NCBI GenBank assembly: GCA_011033025.1
Contig: WFMF01000382.1
Location: 62,001 to 126,000 of the forward strand
From: Beroe forskalii
Taxonomy: Eukaryota; Ctenophora; Nuda; Beroida; Beroidae
Reading direction: 5' to 3'
Length of the DNA stretch: 64,000 bases
Below are positions 1 to 11,000 of this stretch, in pieces. The notes under the pieces are model-generated. The model worked only from the letters and a program-made list of their open reading frames with translations. It made no database searches and had not been told where the DNA came from. Positions within the stretch are counted from its first letter, which is position 1, and the number at the start of each line of letters is the position of its first letter. The position numbers were made by a program, and so were the translations under genes.

Positions 1-831
1 TGAAACACTTTCTTCTTGTGCCGTTCGAACTCTACTAGGACACAGGAGTGTAAAAAACACTTTCACCTCTGGCAAAAGCTCAACCACATGATCTGACTGG
101 CGAAAGAGGTCACAGGGTTGTTAGCCTGGGACTGGACCTACGATCTCTAACTCAATATCATTATCAAATCATCAATTCATTGCATAACGCTTACGTTAAA
201 TGGTCTTTCAGTCAGGAAACTAATAATGCCGAAAGTATGGACCAGAACAGATGGGATAAAATGAAACTTAGAATTAATCACTTTCAATTTGCACTTAAAA
301 GTTTGCCGAATTATCACTACCTTAGTCACAAAAAGCTATATTACTTCAATCAAACGTATGCAATTTTTGGCCGGATGCAAAGTTTGAAATTAAACAAAGG
401 CCAAAGCTTAACCTGCACGGCTCTTGTGGCCCTTTGGCCAAATCACAGGAGTATCCGTTAAGCATTTATAGTTAAGCTATAAGTATTATAGTTGAACGTG
501 ATGTTGCCAAATACGAGATATCAATTATTATTAATATCAGTTAAAATTAAGACGTTACCGATGGCAATACCAGTAGCATTACCAGAAGCAGCTATACATT
601 CCGTATGCGGTAACAACTGCTCATGCCTTAATGGTACAGGAAACTTCAAACTATTTCGAAAGTCAACCGGTACCGATTTAGTTGTAGTTGTGCGGGCGTG
701 CGAATTGTACGGGCATATCTCAATCGCACTTGCATAGTACGGCTGCATTGGTTCATATATAAATATTGGTAATCACATCAAAGCATATACATTAGCTAAA
801 ATCATAATATTACAGCGGCATAAAATAATTA
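1..831. other. Left-edge region without a recognised gene
   Basis: I see no exon, RNA gene or clear repeat here. Two short open frames (around 180-461 plus and 492-748 on both strands) have no recognisable domain and no splice signals that link them to a neighbour. The stretch lies just downstream of the headpiece gene's stop codon at 832, so its right part is probably that gene's 3' untranslated region. Confidence 0.4.
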
Positions 832-2315
832 CTAGAATAGCAAGACTTCCTTTTTCAACTGAGTTTGTCTCCATGCGGCTAGTCTCTTAAACTGCTCCCG
901 CGTCATTTTGAAAACGTCTACAAATTCTGTGTCCGATAAATAGTCCTGAAATGCAATCTGGTTAATCTGAAGTCTAAGTTCCCATTGAAGTCTAAGTTCC
1001 CACTTATAACATTTACCCTGAAGTCTAAAGACTTATTGAAGTCTGTACTAAATTCCCACTTCCCCACTCTACCTGAAGTCTCAGTTTGTCGATGTGGTCA
1101 GGGAGTCTGTGGCGGGGGCAAGTGATCAGGTCAGTGTAGGAGACGGTGGTTGCTTCCCTCAGCTTCTCCTGAAGATCCTTGATCTCCTTGAAACTCGGCG
1201 TGGGTTTCGTCGCTTTCATGGGTTCTGCAACCCCTGAAGGGCCATGGGATGAATTTCAATTACATACAATTCTATGGCTTCCATTTTGATTGAACTAAGT
1301 GAAATTGAATCCGCGCTGAAACGAAATTGATCTTTGAAAGTAGAACTACGTCACTGTGACACTGACCGATGAACTTTATGAATAAAATAAAATCATATTT
1401 TTATGGAACACTGGATGAGGATCTTAACTCTAAATTCTAACAGTTGCTCATAGTCATACTCATTGAGTTTAACAAGGATTTGACACAGTTCTATACTCAC
1501 TTCGTTCGGGGGTGGTTGCTGCTCGTATTTTGAGTTTGTTGGCCGTGTTCTTGTCCAGGAAGATCTGAGGTCGGGAGTTCCGCTTGATGTCGGGCGTGGT
1601 GACCAGGTTTACTGAAGTCATGGATCTGCTCCTTGTCAAGTGGACAGTTCCCTGTGGGGTGCGAGGGGTGGTCAAGTGGACAGTTCCCTGTGGGGTGCGA
1701 GGGGTGCAAGTGGACAGTTCCCTGTGTGGTGCGAGGGATGGTGACTCAGAGTCTTAACTCAGAGTGAAGATATTGTGTAAAATATGCTATTCTTATCTAC
1801 AAACCACAGCGCAGAAGTGATGTGATCTGACGCATTCATATCTCTGTGTAATGAATTGTAAAATTTATAATGTTTTCTTATAATTTATAATACATGCTTT
1901 TAACTTTGTAGTTGAAAGCTTGAAGGCCATGAGTTTCAGACTCGATGGAATCCATTTTTTTTCGATCTCTCGACCTCATTGGACAACAAGATCTTCTACA
2001 TTTTACAATTATGAAGCCAAAAGAATCATAATGCAAGCTCAGTATAATAACAAATTTAGAGGGATGGGAAGCTAGAATTTCAAGTCCTGCTAAGGATACC
2101 GCTATCAATCAATAGTCGTAAGAAATGTGAAAAATGAAGCTCACATTTTATAAATAAAGGCAAAGCTTCGCGTTTGCTCGGTCAGATGAGTATTTTAAAA
2201 CTTACTTACCTCATCAGATCAGCTAGAAAATTGACCACGAAGATGATATGCTGAACTGTAACGGGCATTCCTCCAAGAGCTTCATCTTCACCCATGAGTG
2301 TAGCATGCGAGTCGC
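832..2315 (-). CDS. Small villin-headpiece protein (dematin/abLIM-like), four exons
   Basis: Exons in coding order are 2315-2210, 1721-1501, 1233-1073 and 957-832; from the ATG at 2295 they give 594 nt in frame, 197 residues plus stop. Every intron is GT-AG and phases match. The last two exons encode a villin headpiece: the segment with LPDHIDKLRL, then YLSDTEFVDVFKMT, REQFKRLAAW and a C-terminal LKKEVLLF ending at the stop, as in dematin and abLIM. Headpieces bind F-actin, so an actin-associated role is the family expectation. The second exon begins with a 12-residue repeat (GTVHLTTPRTPQ). No LIM, gelsolin or PDZ domain is present, so this is much shorter than usual headpiece proteins. Upstream coding exons cannot be excluded, but the 5' donor near 3319 suggests a noncoding first exon. 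The headpiece call is secure; the N-terminal exon is less so. Confidence 0.82.
1637..1738 (-). repeat. Coding minisatellite, three ~36-bp units that repeat a splice acceptor
   Basis: Three near-identical units lie at the start of the second coding exon of the headpiece gene. Each contains CCCACAG or CACACAG followed by GGAACTG, that is, a possible 3' splice site. Only the outermost acceptor (exon start 1721) keeps the phase set by the upstream exon; starts at 1687 or 1651 would hit an early stop. Confidence 0.8.
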
Positions 2316-3319
2316 CTGAAATCATAATTATGTTGTTTCAAGTGTGCAACAGGCTCATATCAACGCATTGTGAGTTGCCAAAATCTTTTGAATTGCTTGG
2401 GGGATGTTAACAAGCCAAAATGCTACTGTTTTAGCGACCAAAACCATGCGTTTGTGCTATTTACAGAAAATTTTAATTGGATCGAAACACAAGGAAATAT
2501 CTTTATCGGGGCTATAACCTTGGAGAAAATCAGAGCTTTGAAGTAAATTCAAACTTTATGTTTCACTCAGCGATGCAGTTTGATTGAGAACTTCTGTTCA
2601 CTATCAGCCGATCGCTCTATTTGTTACACCTGACGATAGTCGGGTTACCTGATATGTGATATGGTTTAAATTTGAGATTGTTGCGTGTAAACATTTAACA
2701 TGCTTTTCGAATTACGATGTAAGTAAAGCAGAATCAAGACAAATTGTCGGGATTCAACACATTCAATGATAGTACTTCTGATAACGAAATAGGCTCTGCC
2801 AGCCAATCGCCCGATCTATACCTTGTCTCTCTGTTGTTATTTGTGCCACGTACAATGTGATTACTCAGTTTAATGAGAATAAAGTAATAATAAACAAGCT
2901 TTTAAATTTGCTCGTTGGATGTGAGACGGTGATCAAACTATTTGAAGGTAGACAAGGTACATCAGCTCCAAACTTTTACAGCATAAAACTGCAACAATAT
3001 CCAGATCCGTCATTATTCTTTAAACACAAGGAAATATTACTATACGGTATATGAACAAATGCAAATTGGGATTCATGTTGGAAATCATTGAACTGCTTCT
3101 CAAATGTAGGGACAGTAGTGGGACTGTGAGACGACTTCTGATATTATGAAGATCGGCTCTGTCTCGTTGGATATTTGTACCGCTTGACGGAACTGTCGAG
3201 CGTTAAAACAAGCAATGCATGGCTCATAAATCTGATATTTTTCGAAGCTTAGACTTCGATCAAGGTGAAAGCACTATACTTGGGGTCCTTTTTTATCCTG
3301 TCTTCAATTCGTGAGTACC

Positions 3320-3490
3320 TCGCAGCGGATGAATCGTCCTGCGTTCGAGGATTATCTGTCTCTGAGAACGCGCTGAGTTGCGCGCGCGTCCAGCGTCTGA
3401 TACTGCCCTCTGATTGGCCAATGTCACGTGACGAAGTGTACTTTTGAGCCGGCGCGGATGTCCTATTCGATCCGCCAATTAATAATACGC
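3320..3490 (-). promoter_or_regulatory. Candidate promoter and first noncoding exon of the headpiece gene
   Basis: On the minus strand this stretch holds an AT-rich TATTATTAATT, an E-box CACGTGAC, an inverted CCAAT element and a CpG-rich initiator region. It is followed by a plausible donor (GCGAG then GTACTC) near 3319, about 1 kb upstream of the first coding exon. The CpG content stands out from the AT-rich surroundings. This is inference from motifs only. Confidence 0.35.
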
Positions 3491-3842
3491 CGAGTATAAT
3501 GTTTGTGGTGTGAATTGTTCATGGTTCATGTTTTTTATGGCAATGATAGATCATAACAAAATTTTTGTAAAGTACATATACATACACTACGTCATACACT
3601 AACAGTATGTATCAATGCTGGGCGCTGGTTGTATCATTTGGACTTTTGAACTTATTCGCTAAATTGACCCCGATACGATGATGATGTGATTCTGACTTTT
3701 ATAAATCACTGGCAAATTTGTCCAAAATTCTCGCCTGTTTCAATTATGAAATAGTGTATCCATTATTCATAAAACATTGAGTTTTAATACTTAAGTTTCA
3801 AACCGTCTAATTTGATTGATGCGTATATGGCAGGGTAATAAT

Positions 3843-4018
3843 ACAGTAAATACACACTTGGGTGTGTAAATTACCATCGTAATTGCACTCGCAAGCTCGT
3901 GCAATTACTCCAATAAATGCACTCGCAAGCTCGTGCATTTATTGCATGAATTCCACTCGCAAGCTCGTGGAATTAATGTGGTAATTACACACCCAAGTGT
4001 GTATTTACCGTATATTAC
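3843..4018. mobile_element. Foldback MITE containing three look-alike hairpins
   Basis: The outer arms (about 3848-3877 and 3978-4013) are inverted repeats containing ACACACTTGGGTGTGT. Between them are three small hairpins at 3879-3908, 3912-3943 and 3949-3974. All three carry the same 16-base core CACTCGCAAGCTCGTG but have different self-complementary stems (GTAATTG, AATAAATG, AATTC). A degraded relative lies at 23395-23525. No coding capacity. Confidence 0.75.
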
Positions 4019-4124
4019 AGCATCTCGTGATGTGAATTGGCACACTTGTACCACAAAATACTGTGCGCGTGGCAAAAGTTGTATTTTATGGAACGCGCGG
4101 TCTCTCTTATCCTGTACGGGTGCT

Positions 4125-4185
4125 TTGTCTGACGTCGTGGCGCGCGCGCTTCGCGCGCGCGAGGGGGTCAGGCAACGCCTGACAA
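4125..4185. mobile_element. 61-bp GC-rich mini-element with 8-bp target duplication
   Basis: The element runs from TTGTCTGACG to CAACGCCTGACAA with a CG-rich hairpin centre. It is flanked on both sides by CGGGTGCT (4117-4124 and 4186-4193), a perfect 8-bp direct repeat as expected for hAT-type insertion. Related copies are at 22013, 25728, 40001 and 40734. Confidence 0.8.
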
Positions 4186-4394
4186 CGGGTGCTCGTATCG
4201 AGGAATAGATGAGACGCGCGGCGGCGCGCGCGCACAGTACGTTACCACATGTTACGTGTCCCTGTTTGTTCGCGCTTGCGCGCGCTTTTCGTGGAAGAGG
4301 CGCGCTTGCGCGCGCAAAATAAGGCTCCGTAACATGGAGTAAACCGTACGTATATACTGTGTGCGCGCGCGTCTCCTCGTCCAGGCCATGCGAT

Positions 4395-4851
4395 AAATTG
4401 TCGTAGGATGTTACCCTACCCTCGCGCGCGGCGCAACGTTCCACATTTGGAAGAAATAGACGGGGCAACGTCCGTCGAATCGTAGGATGTTACCCTACCC
4501 GCGCGCGCGGCGCAACGTTCCACATTTGGACGTCACTTTGCAACCTCGCCACCCAGTCAGAAGAAATAGACGGGGCAACGTCCGTCGAATAAATTGCCGA
4601 TCGCATGGACGGAGGGTTCTTCCTAAGCCCGCATAGGTGTGCGTACGCGCGCCGCGCTACCCTACGTGCTGGGGAAGCGCGCCGCGCAACGCAGACAGGG
4701 ATATACGTGTTTAGCAAGGAGGGTAATGAACGATTGCGATACATGTCATTGAATGTTGCTAAACACGTATATCCCTGTCTGCGTTGCGCGGCGCGCTTCC
4801 CCAGCACAGGGAAGCGCCGCGCGCGTACACACACCTATGCGGGCTTAGGAA
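4395..4851. repeat. GC-rich tandem duplication followed by a ~230-bp foldback
   Basis: 4395-4590 contains two copies of a segment with GTAGGATGTTACCCTACCC and a downstream AGACGGGGCAACGTCCGTCG. 4619-4851 is a long palindrome: TCCTAAGCCCGCATAGGTGT at the left returns as its reverse complement at the right, and the inner arms carry GCTAAACACGTATATCCCTG. The same foldback family occurs near 21540-21925 and around 40100-40400. Open frames of 114-187 residues across this region are CpG-rich artefacts. Confidence 0.7.
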
Positions 4852-5051
4852 CATTGAATGACGTTCATAATTACAATATGGAAACATCTGAATTACTCGC
4901 GCGCAGTGTCAGCACTTGTTACTACTACTGCGCGCGCGAATCTTTAATAGACATCATTTCATTGTCACCACCATGCCAGAGAAGTACGACTGAAGTGAAG
5001 AAACTAAATAATAACACAGTTCTAACATGGGGCACAACACTAAATTAAAAT

Positions 5052-5446
5052 GTGTTAGGCGACTGCATAGACTTAGGTTGATCGAAAATCAGGCTCAATG
5101 TAAAAACACACACAAATGTTGCTTTGAATATTTTTGTCTTCGTAATTCTTTATGCATCAGTTAGAAAACTAAATTCCTCAGAAACAAATGGAGCTGGATT
5201 TTTGATTTTGACCTCCAAAAATTTTTAAGCCCATTTTACGCATATTTTGCCAAATTTTTGGCCCAAATGGGCTAAAAAAGTTTTGGGGGCCTAAACCAAA
5301 CATCTGGCTCCATTTGTTTCTGAAGAATTTCGTTTTCTAACTGATGCAAAACAATTGATGACAAAATATTATTTGTATCGACATTTGTGTGCGTTTTTAC
5401 ATTAAACCTGATTTTCGATCAACCTAAGTCTATGCAGTCGCCTTAC
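5052..5446. mobile_element. ~395-bp palindromic MITE
   Basis: The left end has AGGCGACTGCATAGACTTAG and GTTGATCGAAAATCAGG; the right end has their reverse complements. Inner arms repeat around GAAACAAATGGAGC. No coding sequence; target duplication is unclear. Confidence 0.8.
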
Positions 5447-6506
5447 ATCAACTATTGAACATAGTCAAATTCTGAACATGTACATTATCTTCATCGTTGA
5501 GTTAATAAGAATATCCGGTGTCCTGACATAGTTTATGCTCAGTAACGCCCAGATGCTATAGCTGCGGCGTATTATGCTTTCCGAGCTGACAATGCGGTGC
5601 ATGGTTTTGTCACTGTTTAGCGCCTCATAGTCAGCATGGAAAAGCATAACTGCAGTGTCTTGACACTTTGACGTGCGTTGTGCTTTTTTTGGATTGTTAG
5701 TGTCAAATGTAATGTTAATTGTGTTTCTCTTCACGAAGACAGATTACTTAGTCGCAAAGAAAGTGCATTTGTGCGCAATCACGCGTTGAAATAAAGCACA
5801 ACCCGCGTCTGAGTCGAGACACCACAGTGATACTCTGTTTTGCACCTGGGCATTACCAAGCGAATACAACAAACTCGACCGGGATGCCTCGGTACGTTTT
5901 CTTTGGTTCTAAGATATCGGGTCGTCCGTAATATCATTATCATGCGCTATTCAACACACTATTAACTCTAAAACGTTGTGCTCCTTCAGATAAAGAGTTG
6001 GTTAATCATATGGGGCAGGCAACACTTGGCGTTTGAAGCCTTTATATGCACCCATGTGGGTTATCACAGTGTCAGACCAAATCAATAAACGCACCTCAAA
6101 ACGATACTAAATTAAGTAATAAGTTATCTGACGGTAGACAATCAGAGTTTTCGCGATAAATTAACTAGAGAAAACAACTAGAGAAAACTAGAGAAAACAA
6201 CGATAAAATATTTTTGACGTTTTAAGTTTCCCATATAACAAGATAGCATTCATTCCACAATGAAATGAAGTTATTGTTAAAAAATAAGTTTCGGCGCAGC
6301 TTAGGCTCGGTTTTATAGGGGTAAGGATAAGATCTTGATGAAGGAAAGGGTCAGGCTTATGGTACACAGAGATTTAGGTTCGAGACGTCATTCAGACGGT
6401 GTTATATGGGAGACATGCTTATTATAAATTTATACTTAACTGTAATATTTAGAATAGTTAATTTACGAGACACTTGTGTTATGTCACATCAATGCGATTG
6501 GAATGG
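5447..6506. other. Unannotated intergenic stretch
   Basis: AT-rich sequence with short open frames only (for example 5465-5734 minus). I see no splice-supported exon, no repeat array and no RNA gene. Confidence 0.35.
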
Positions 6507-7681
6507 AGGGTTTCCATCTAGATATTATCTAGATAAGATTATCTAGATAATTTGCAAAAAATCATTGTCTATTTATCTAGATAATTTGTACTAGATATCT
6601 AGATAAATTTCATATCCCTTTTTGCCAAGAAATTTCAGCTAAAATCGCCATTTTTCCAGAACTTCGTCAATGATTGTAGGATTTCAAGTATTCAAAATTT
6701 CCAATCTGTTCATTTTCATAGCGGTTTCGGAGATTTAAGGTATCAAGACAATTTTTGGCTATGCATAAGTGGACTTGGACAACTCATTTCATACTTATAT
6801 ATGAACATAGTTCAATTTTTAGGGCCCCCAGAATCATGGGCAGGCTGTTTGGCTTCAAGTACAATCTGTTTTACTGATAATTTGACCTTTGTTAAACTGA
6901 AATGAATAACTACAGAATTAGAAGGTGTTGTTTAAAGTATCTTATCACATAACATCTTACAAATTGTCTTTTGCCATTTTAACGAAAGTTTAATAACTAC
7001 TCTTAACACTCGCTATTCTGCTTCCAATTTCTGTCAAACTATTGACGCCCTTTGACAAAAAGTAAGCTGTAAATATGTACGAAAGTAGCCTACAGCTATG
7101 GCAAAGTGATTGCTTATTTGAAACTAACCTACAAAATGGTCAAAATTAAAGCATTCAGCTGTAGAATCAAGTAACCGTTAACTTTGGATAGTTATGATGA
7201 TTTAATACGAGGGAATTTAATTCCTTGTTTCTTATTCAGTTATTCTCAATTTTAACAGCATTCCAAAAAACTGCGAGGCCATCATCATGAAATTTACTTT
7301 ATTTCCACATTAATTTACTCTTTTTCGATGAATTATACAAGTATTCATTGCAACTAATTGGTAGATAATGTTGTTAAATTTGTCATGGGATTAGGAGAAC
7401 TGATGTTTTACAACTGATTTCAACTCAATCAAAATGAAGCAATGAATGTCCTGAACTCCATTCAGAATCCTAATATCACCATGAACTTTTGGTGGTCATT
7501 AATATCATTCATTCTAATAACCGACAATGCAACAGTTGTGCATTTCTAACAATGAAAATTTTGTCAAAAATGGATAAATTTCGGATTCAAAAATTATCTA
7601 GTTTATCTAGATAATCTAGATAATGGCAAAAAATTATCTATTTGTCTAGATAAAAGATTTCAAGTAGATAATGGAAACCCT
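6507..7681. mobile_element. 1.2-kb noncoding TIR element with 10-bp target duplication
   Basis: The ends are AGGGTTTCCAT and its complement TGGAAACCCT. The direct repeat ATTGGAATGG flanks both sides (6497-6506 and 7682-7691). Both subterminal regions carry several copies of TTATCTAGATAA-like palindromes. The interior has no open frame, so this is a nonautonomous element; a 9-11 bp duplication is typical of Mutator-like families, but the family is not proven. Confidence 0.8.
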
Positions 7682-7691
7682 ATTGGAATGG

Positions 7692-8048
7692 AGGATCGAC
7701 TAAGAAGTCTCAGAGTCGTTTGACCGTGGTGTCACCCCTTTTTGAAGCGCCTCAAAAGGTCGATACATCAGGGTGACAGTGACACCAGGGTGACATTGAC
7801 ACCAGGGTGAGTGACACCAGGGTGACAATGGAACTGTGCGCGAACACTTAAGTGTTTTTTAATCGATCCTCCAATCTAATCTGTCAATGACAACATATGT
7901 TATTTAATTGATCTATGAGTGACTACTAAACAACTGACCGTCGATATTTAATTAAAACTAAATAGCCTGAGAAACCAAAATAATTATGTGACTTAGGTAA
8001 AACACAGAAAAATACAGTTTCACGGCTACCCTAAATAATTTCATTTCT
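7692..8048. other. Short stretch with three copies of a CACCAGGGTGA motif
   Basis: Between the 1.2-kb element and the BRD10 stop codon, three spaced copies of GACACCAGGGTGA occur around 7770-7825. The rest is probably BRD10 3' untranslated or intergenic sequence. Confidence 0.35.
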
Positions 8049-11000
8049 CTAAACCTCTTCCTCTTCTTCTGCACTCTCTTTCTCGTTTTGTTCTTCATTT
8101 TCCTCCTCCTCCTCTTTTTCTTCCATCTCCTCCTCCTCTTTTTCGTCCTCTTCCTTTTCCTCCAATTCCTCTTCTTTTCCCTCCTCCCCATTTTCTCCCT
8201 CCATCACCTCCTCCCCATTTTCTCCCGTTTCAGCAGAAGGAGGAGGGGTGTCAGGGCGGGGTGGTGTAGGGGGCGCGGGGACGGGCTCCACCGAGTCCAG
8301 GTTTACCATCGCTTCCGATAGTTCCTTGTAAATCTGAAGGAAGCTTTGTGAGTGCTGATAGTGTTTTTTGACACTGGTTGGCTGGTTGGGAGCTTTGAAA
8401 TAGCATGCGTTAATCGTATTCGTATTATTGTGAGGGATTTGGCTTCGAGGGGTAAATTACTACATCAGTTTCTTGCATGAATGCAGAGCGAAGGTTCAAA
8501 AGCCCCTGAAAATGCCACCGTCCACTTACGGAAGTTTCCACGAAGAGATAATGGGACTGGTGTGAAGTCATCTCCTCATGAAGCCTTGTCAGAGTAGCAA
8601 TCAGAGGGCCAGCCGCTTTCAGAACACTCCTCTTGGTAGGAACGTTCGTTTTCTTCTTGTTCCGCTGAAGTCATTGTGGGGTCGTTATGAAACTACCTTT
8701 TCATGGAACAATAATTCCGGGGATCGAAATTTTGAGTTTACGAAATTTGGGAAAATTAAGCATCTTAACGTACGATGATGACGTCATATTGAAATTTTGT
8801 GGGGAACAAAAATATGGAGATTTTAAAAATCCCCAAATTTCGTGCCGACATCGAGGTAACCAGCGATCGCGGTGAAGAAATAAATGTCAAAAACCCCACA
8901 AAACGTTTCTCCCCGAAAGTATTTCAACTCACTGAAGGCGATGCTGAGTCGTTCAGAAGGCCTGATGTTCGGAGTTTGTCAATGATCGCCTGCAGCTCGT
9001 CAGTATTACGAGCGACACACTTCACTTCGCCACGTATCGTATGAAATAAAATAAAGGCATTAAAACAAAGTTGCAAACAAATTGTTTTAAAAACCTAATG
9101 AAGCATCTTCAAAAAACGTTTAAATGATACGATAAAGTTTAAAATCAGTTCAAGCTTTCGACAATCATGTGATTAAAAACCATTTAACCATTAATAATTT
9201 TCATTTTTCAATCTGTTTATCCCGCGTAACTAACTCACATGGCCGTCCTCATTGGTTTCTGTGATCGGCCCCGCGGGAGGGACTAACTCCAGGTAGATCC
9301 TGATCTCTTCCGGCCACAGCGGAAAGTGAAAGAGACAGTTCCCCAGAGCGTCCTGTCCGAGGACAGTGGGGCGCAAGCTCTCAGCTTCGTATTCTGTGAA
9401 GCAGTGCACTAGCCGGGGCGACATCATCTACGGTTAAAGGAATATGAAGGGGGAGTTTCTCCTCAATCTGGAGATTGGAGGGCTACAAGACAAAAATCGC
9501 AGTATGACTGACATGTAAAAAGATTTGCAGGAATGGTCGCACTAAAAGGCACGGGAGTGGAGCAAACTGCAAAAAAAGATGATGATTTGCCTCGCTCTCA
9601 CCCTCTCCAAAACTCGAGGTTAAATAATCTTTACTAAAAACTGAAGTGTCATGAACAAACAAATCTACACACTAACCACTTTAGAGGAACAGAGGCAGTG
9701 AATGAGCGTAAGTCTCTCCTGAATGCTCAGCTCGTGGAACATTCTCCCGTTATTCTGGGGATCCTCAGGACTCAGGACTTGGAGGGGAGTTTTGTGGGAG
9801 CCAAAGACATCGTAGAACTCATCAGTAACTCCTGGAGGGGAAAGAAAAATACTTGGTATGTACTCAGAGCTAGAAGGAAATCGCACATCTTTCGCACATC
9901 TCTTTTTAGATTCTAAACGGAAGAACGCATTCTCATAATATCATGTTTCATACCAAGTTTTATATCATGTTTTGATACCAAGTAACGCAAGTTACCGAGT
10001 TTGTTCTGCGCGCCGCGCCTCCCGTTGTTGCTTGTCACGTGATAGTAGTACCGCACTCTTGCTGCCAGCTCCGCACTCCACTCTTCGTAGCTCACACTGG
10101 TCTGCTTCTTCAACCTGACCAGGAGAGTACTGGTGTAAGAAAGGATACTATTGATGCTGATCTATACTTCGCGTATAAGTAATACAACGATTACGTCATC
10201 TTTTGTAGCGCGCAGCAGTGCTTAGTAACGTAATATGCCGGCGGATTACTAATATGCGAAGTACAATAGAGATAATAACTTTCCCTCACAAAGAGACGAT
10301 GAAGTGTGCCGCAGTCTGCAGTATTTTCTAAGATATTTCGAAGATTTGATGGTTCGATCAATATTAAAGAAACTGAGGGTACTTAGAAAGTGGTGAAACT
10401 CACTCCTTGATCCGTTTAAGGTTGGAGCACAGACACACCATGAGCTTTGACAGGTATTTGCTGTGCTGCGGGTAGAGGAGGCCCAGTTCCAGGGCCCCTA
10501 CAGTGAACTGCAGGTCAAAATCCTCTTGACACACGCATATCATCAGACACGAGGATATGAACTGAAATGACGACAATAAGCGCGATATTCTTTCATATTT
10601 ATGAATTAGCTTCATATTCATGATATTCCTCGACATTGATTTTGCGGTCAAATATTCAACCTGTTTCAGTGAAGTGTGATCATTTATAGATTTACAAAAG
10701 ACGTCTTTGCCCACCCACTATATGATCAACTTCAGGCTCCATCTCGTTTTAGCACTTCTCACCTCCCATGACGACACTATCTGCTTATAATCCTCGCTGT
10801 TCGCAACGTACGATGCTATTGTAGTTATTCGTTCCTGTACCAAGGCTTCCTGGCGCCGGGATCGTTGAATTTGCATGAGCTCAACCTCTTTCTCTTTGTA
10901 AAGCTGGGGATGAGTTAAACTATATATTGCAGGAGAAATAGTCGGGGAGGATGACGTCATTTTCATAGCTCAATGTAGTGAGCTGATGACGTTGAACCAC

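Noticed and set aside
3905..5048. Arg/Ala/Cys-rich open frames up to 187 residues
   Set aside because: They cross GC-rich foldback elements; stops are rare there because of CpG content, and paired frames appear on both strands.
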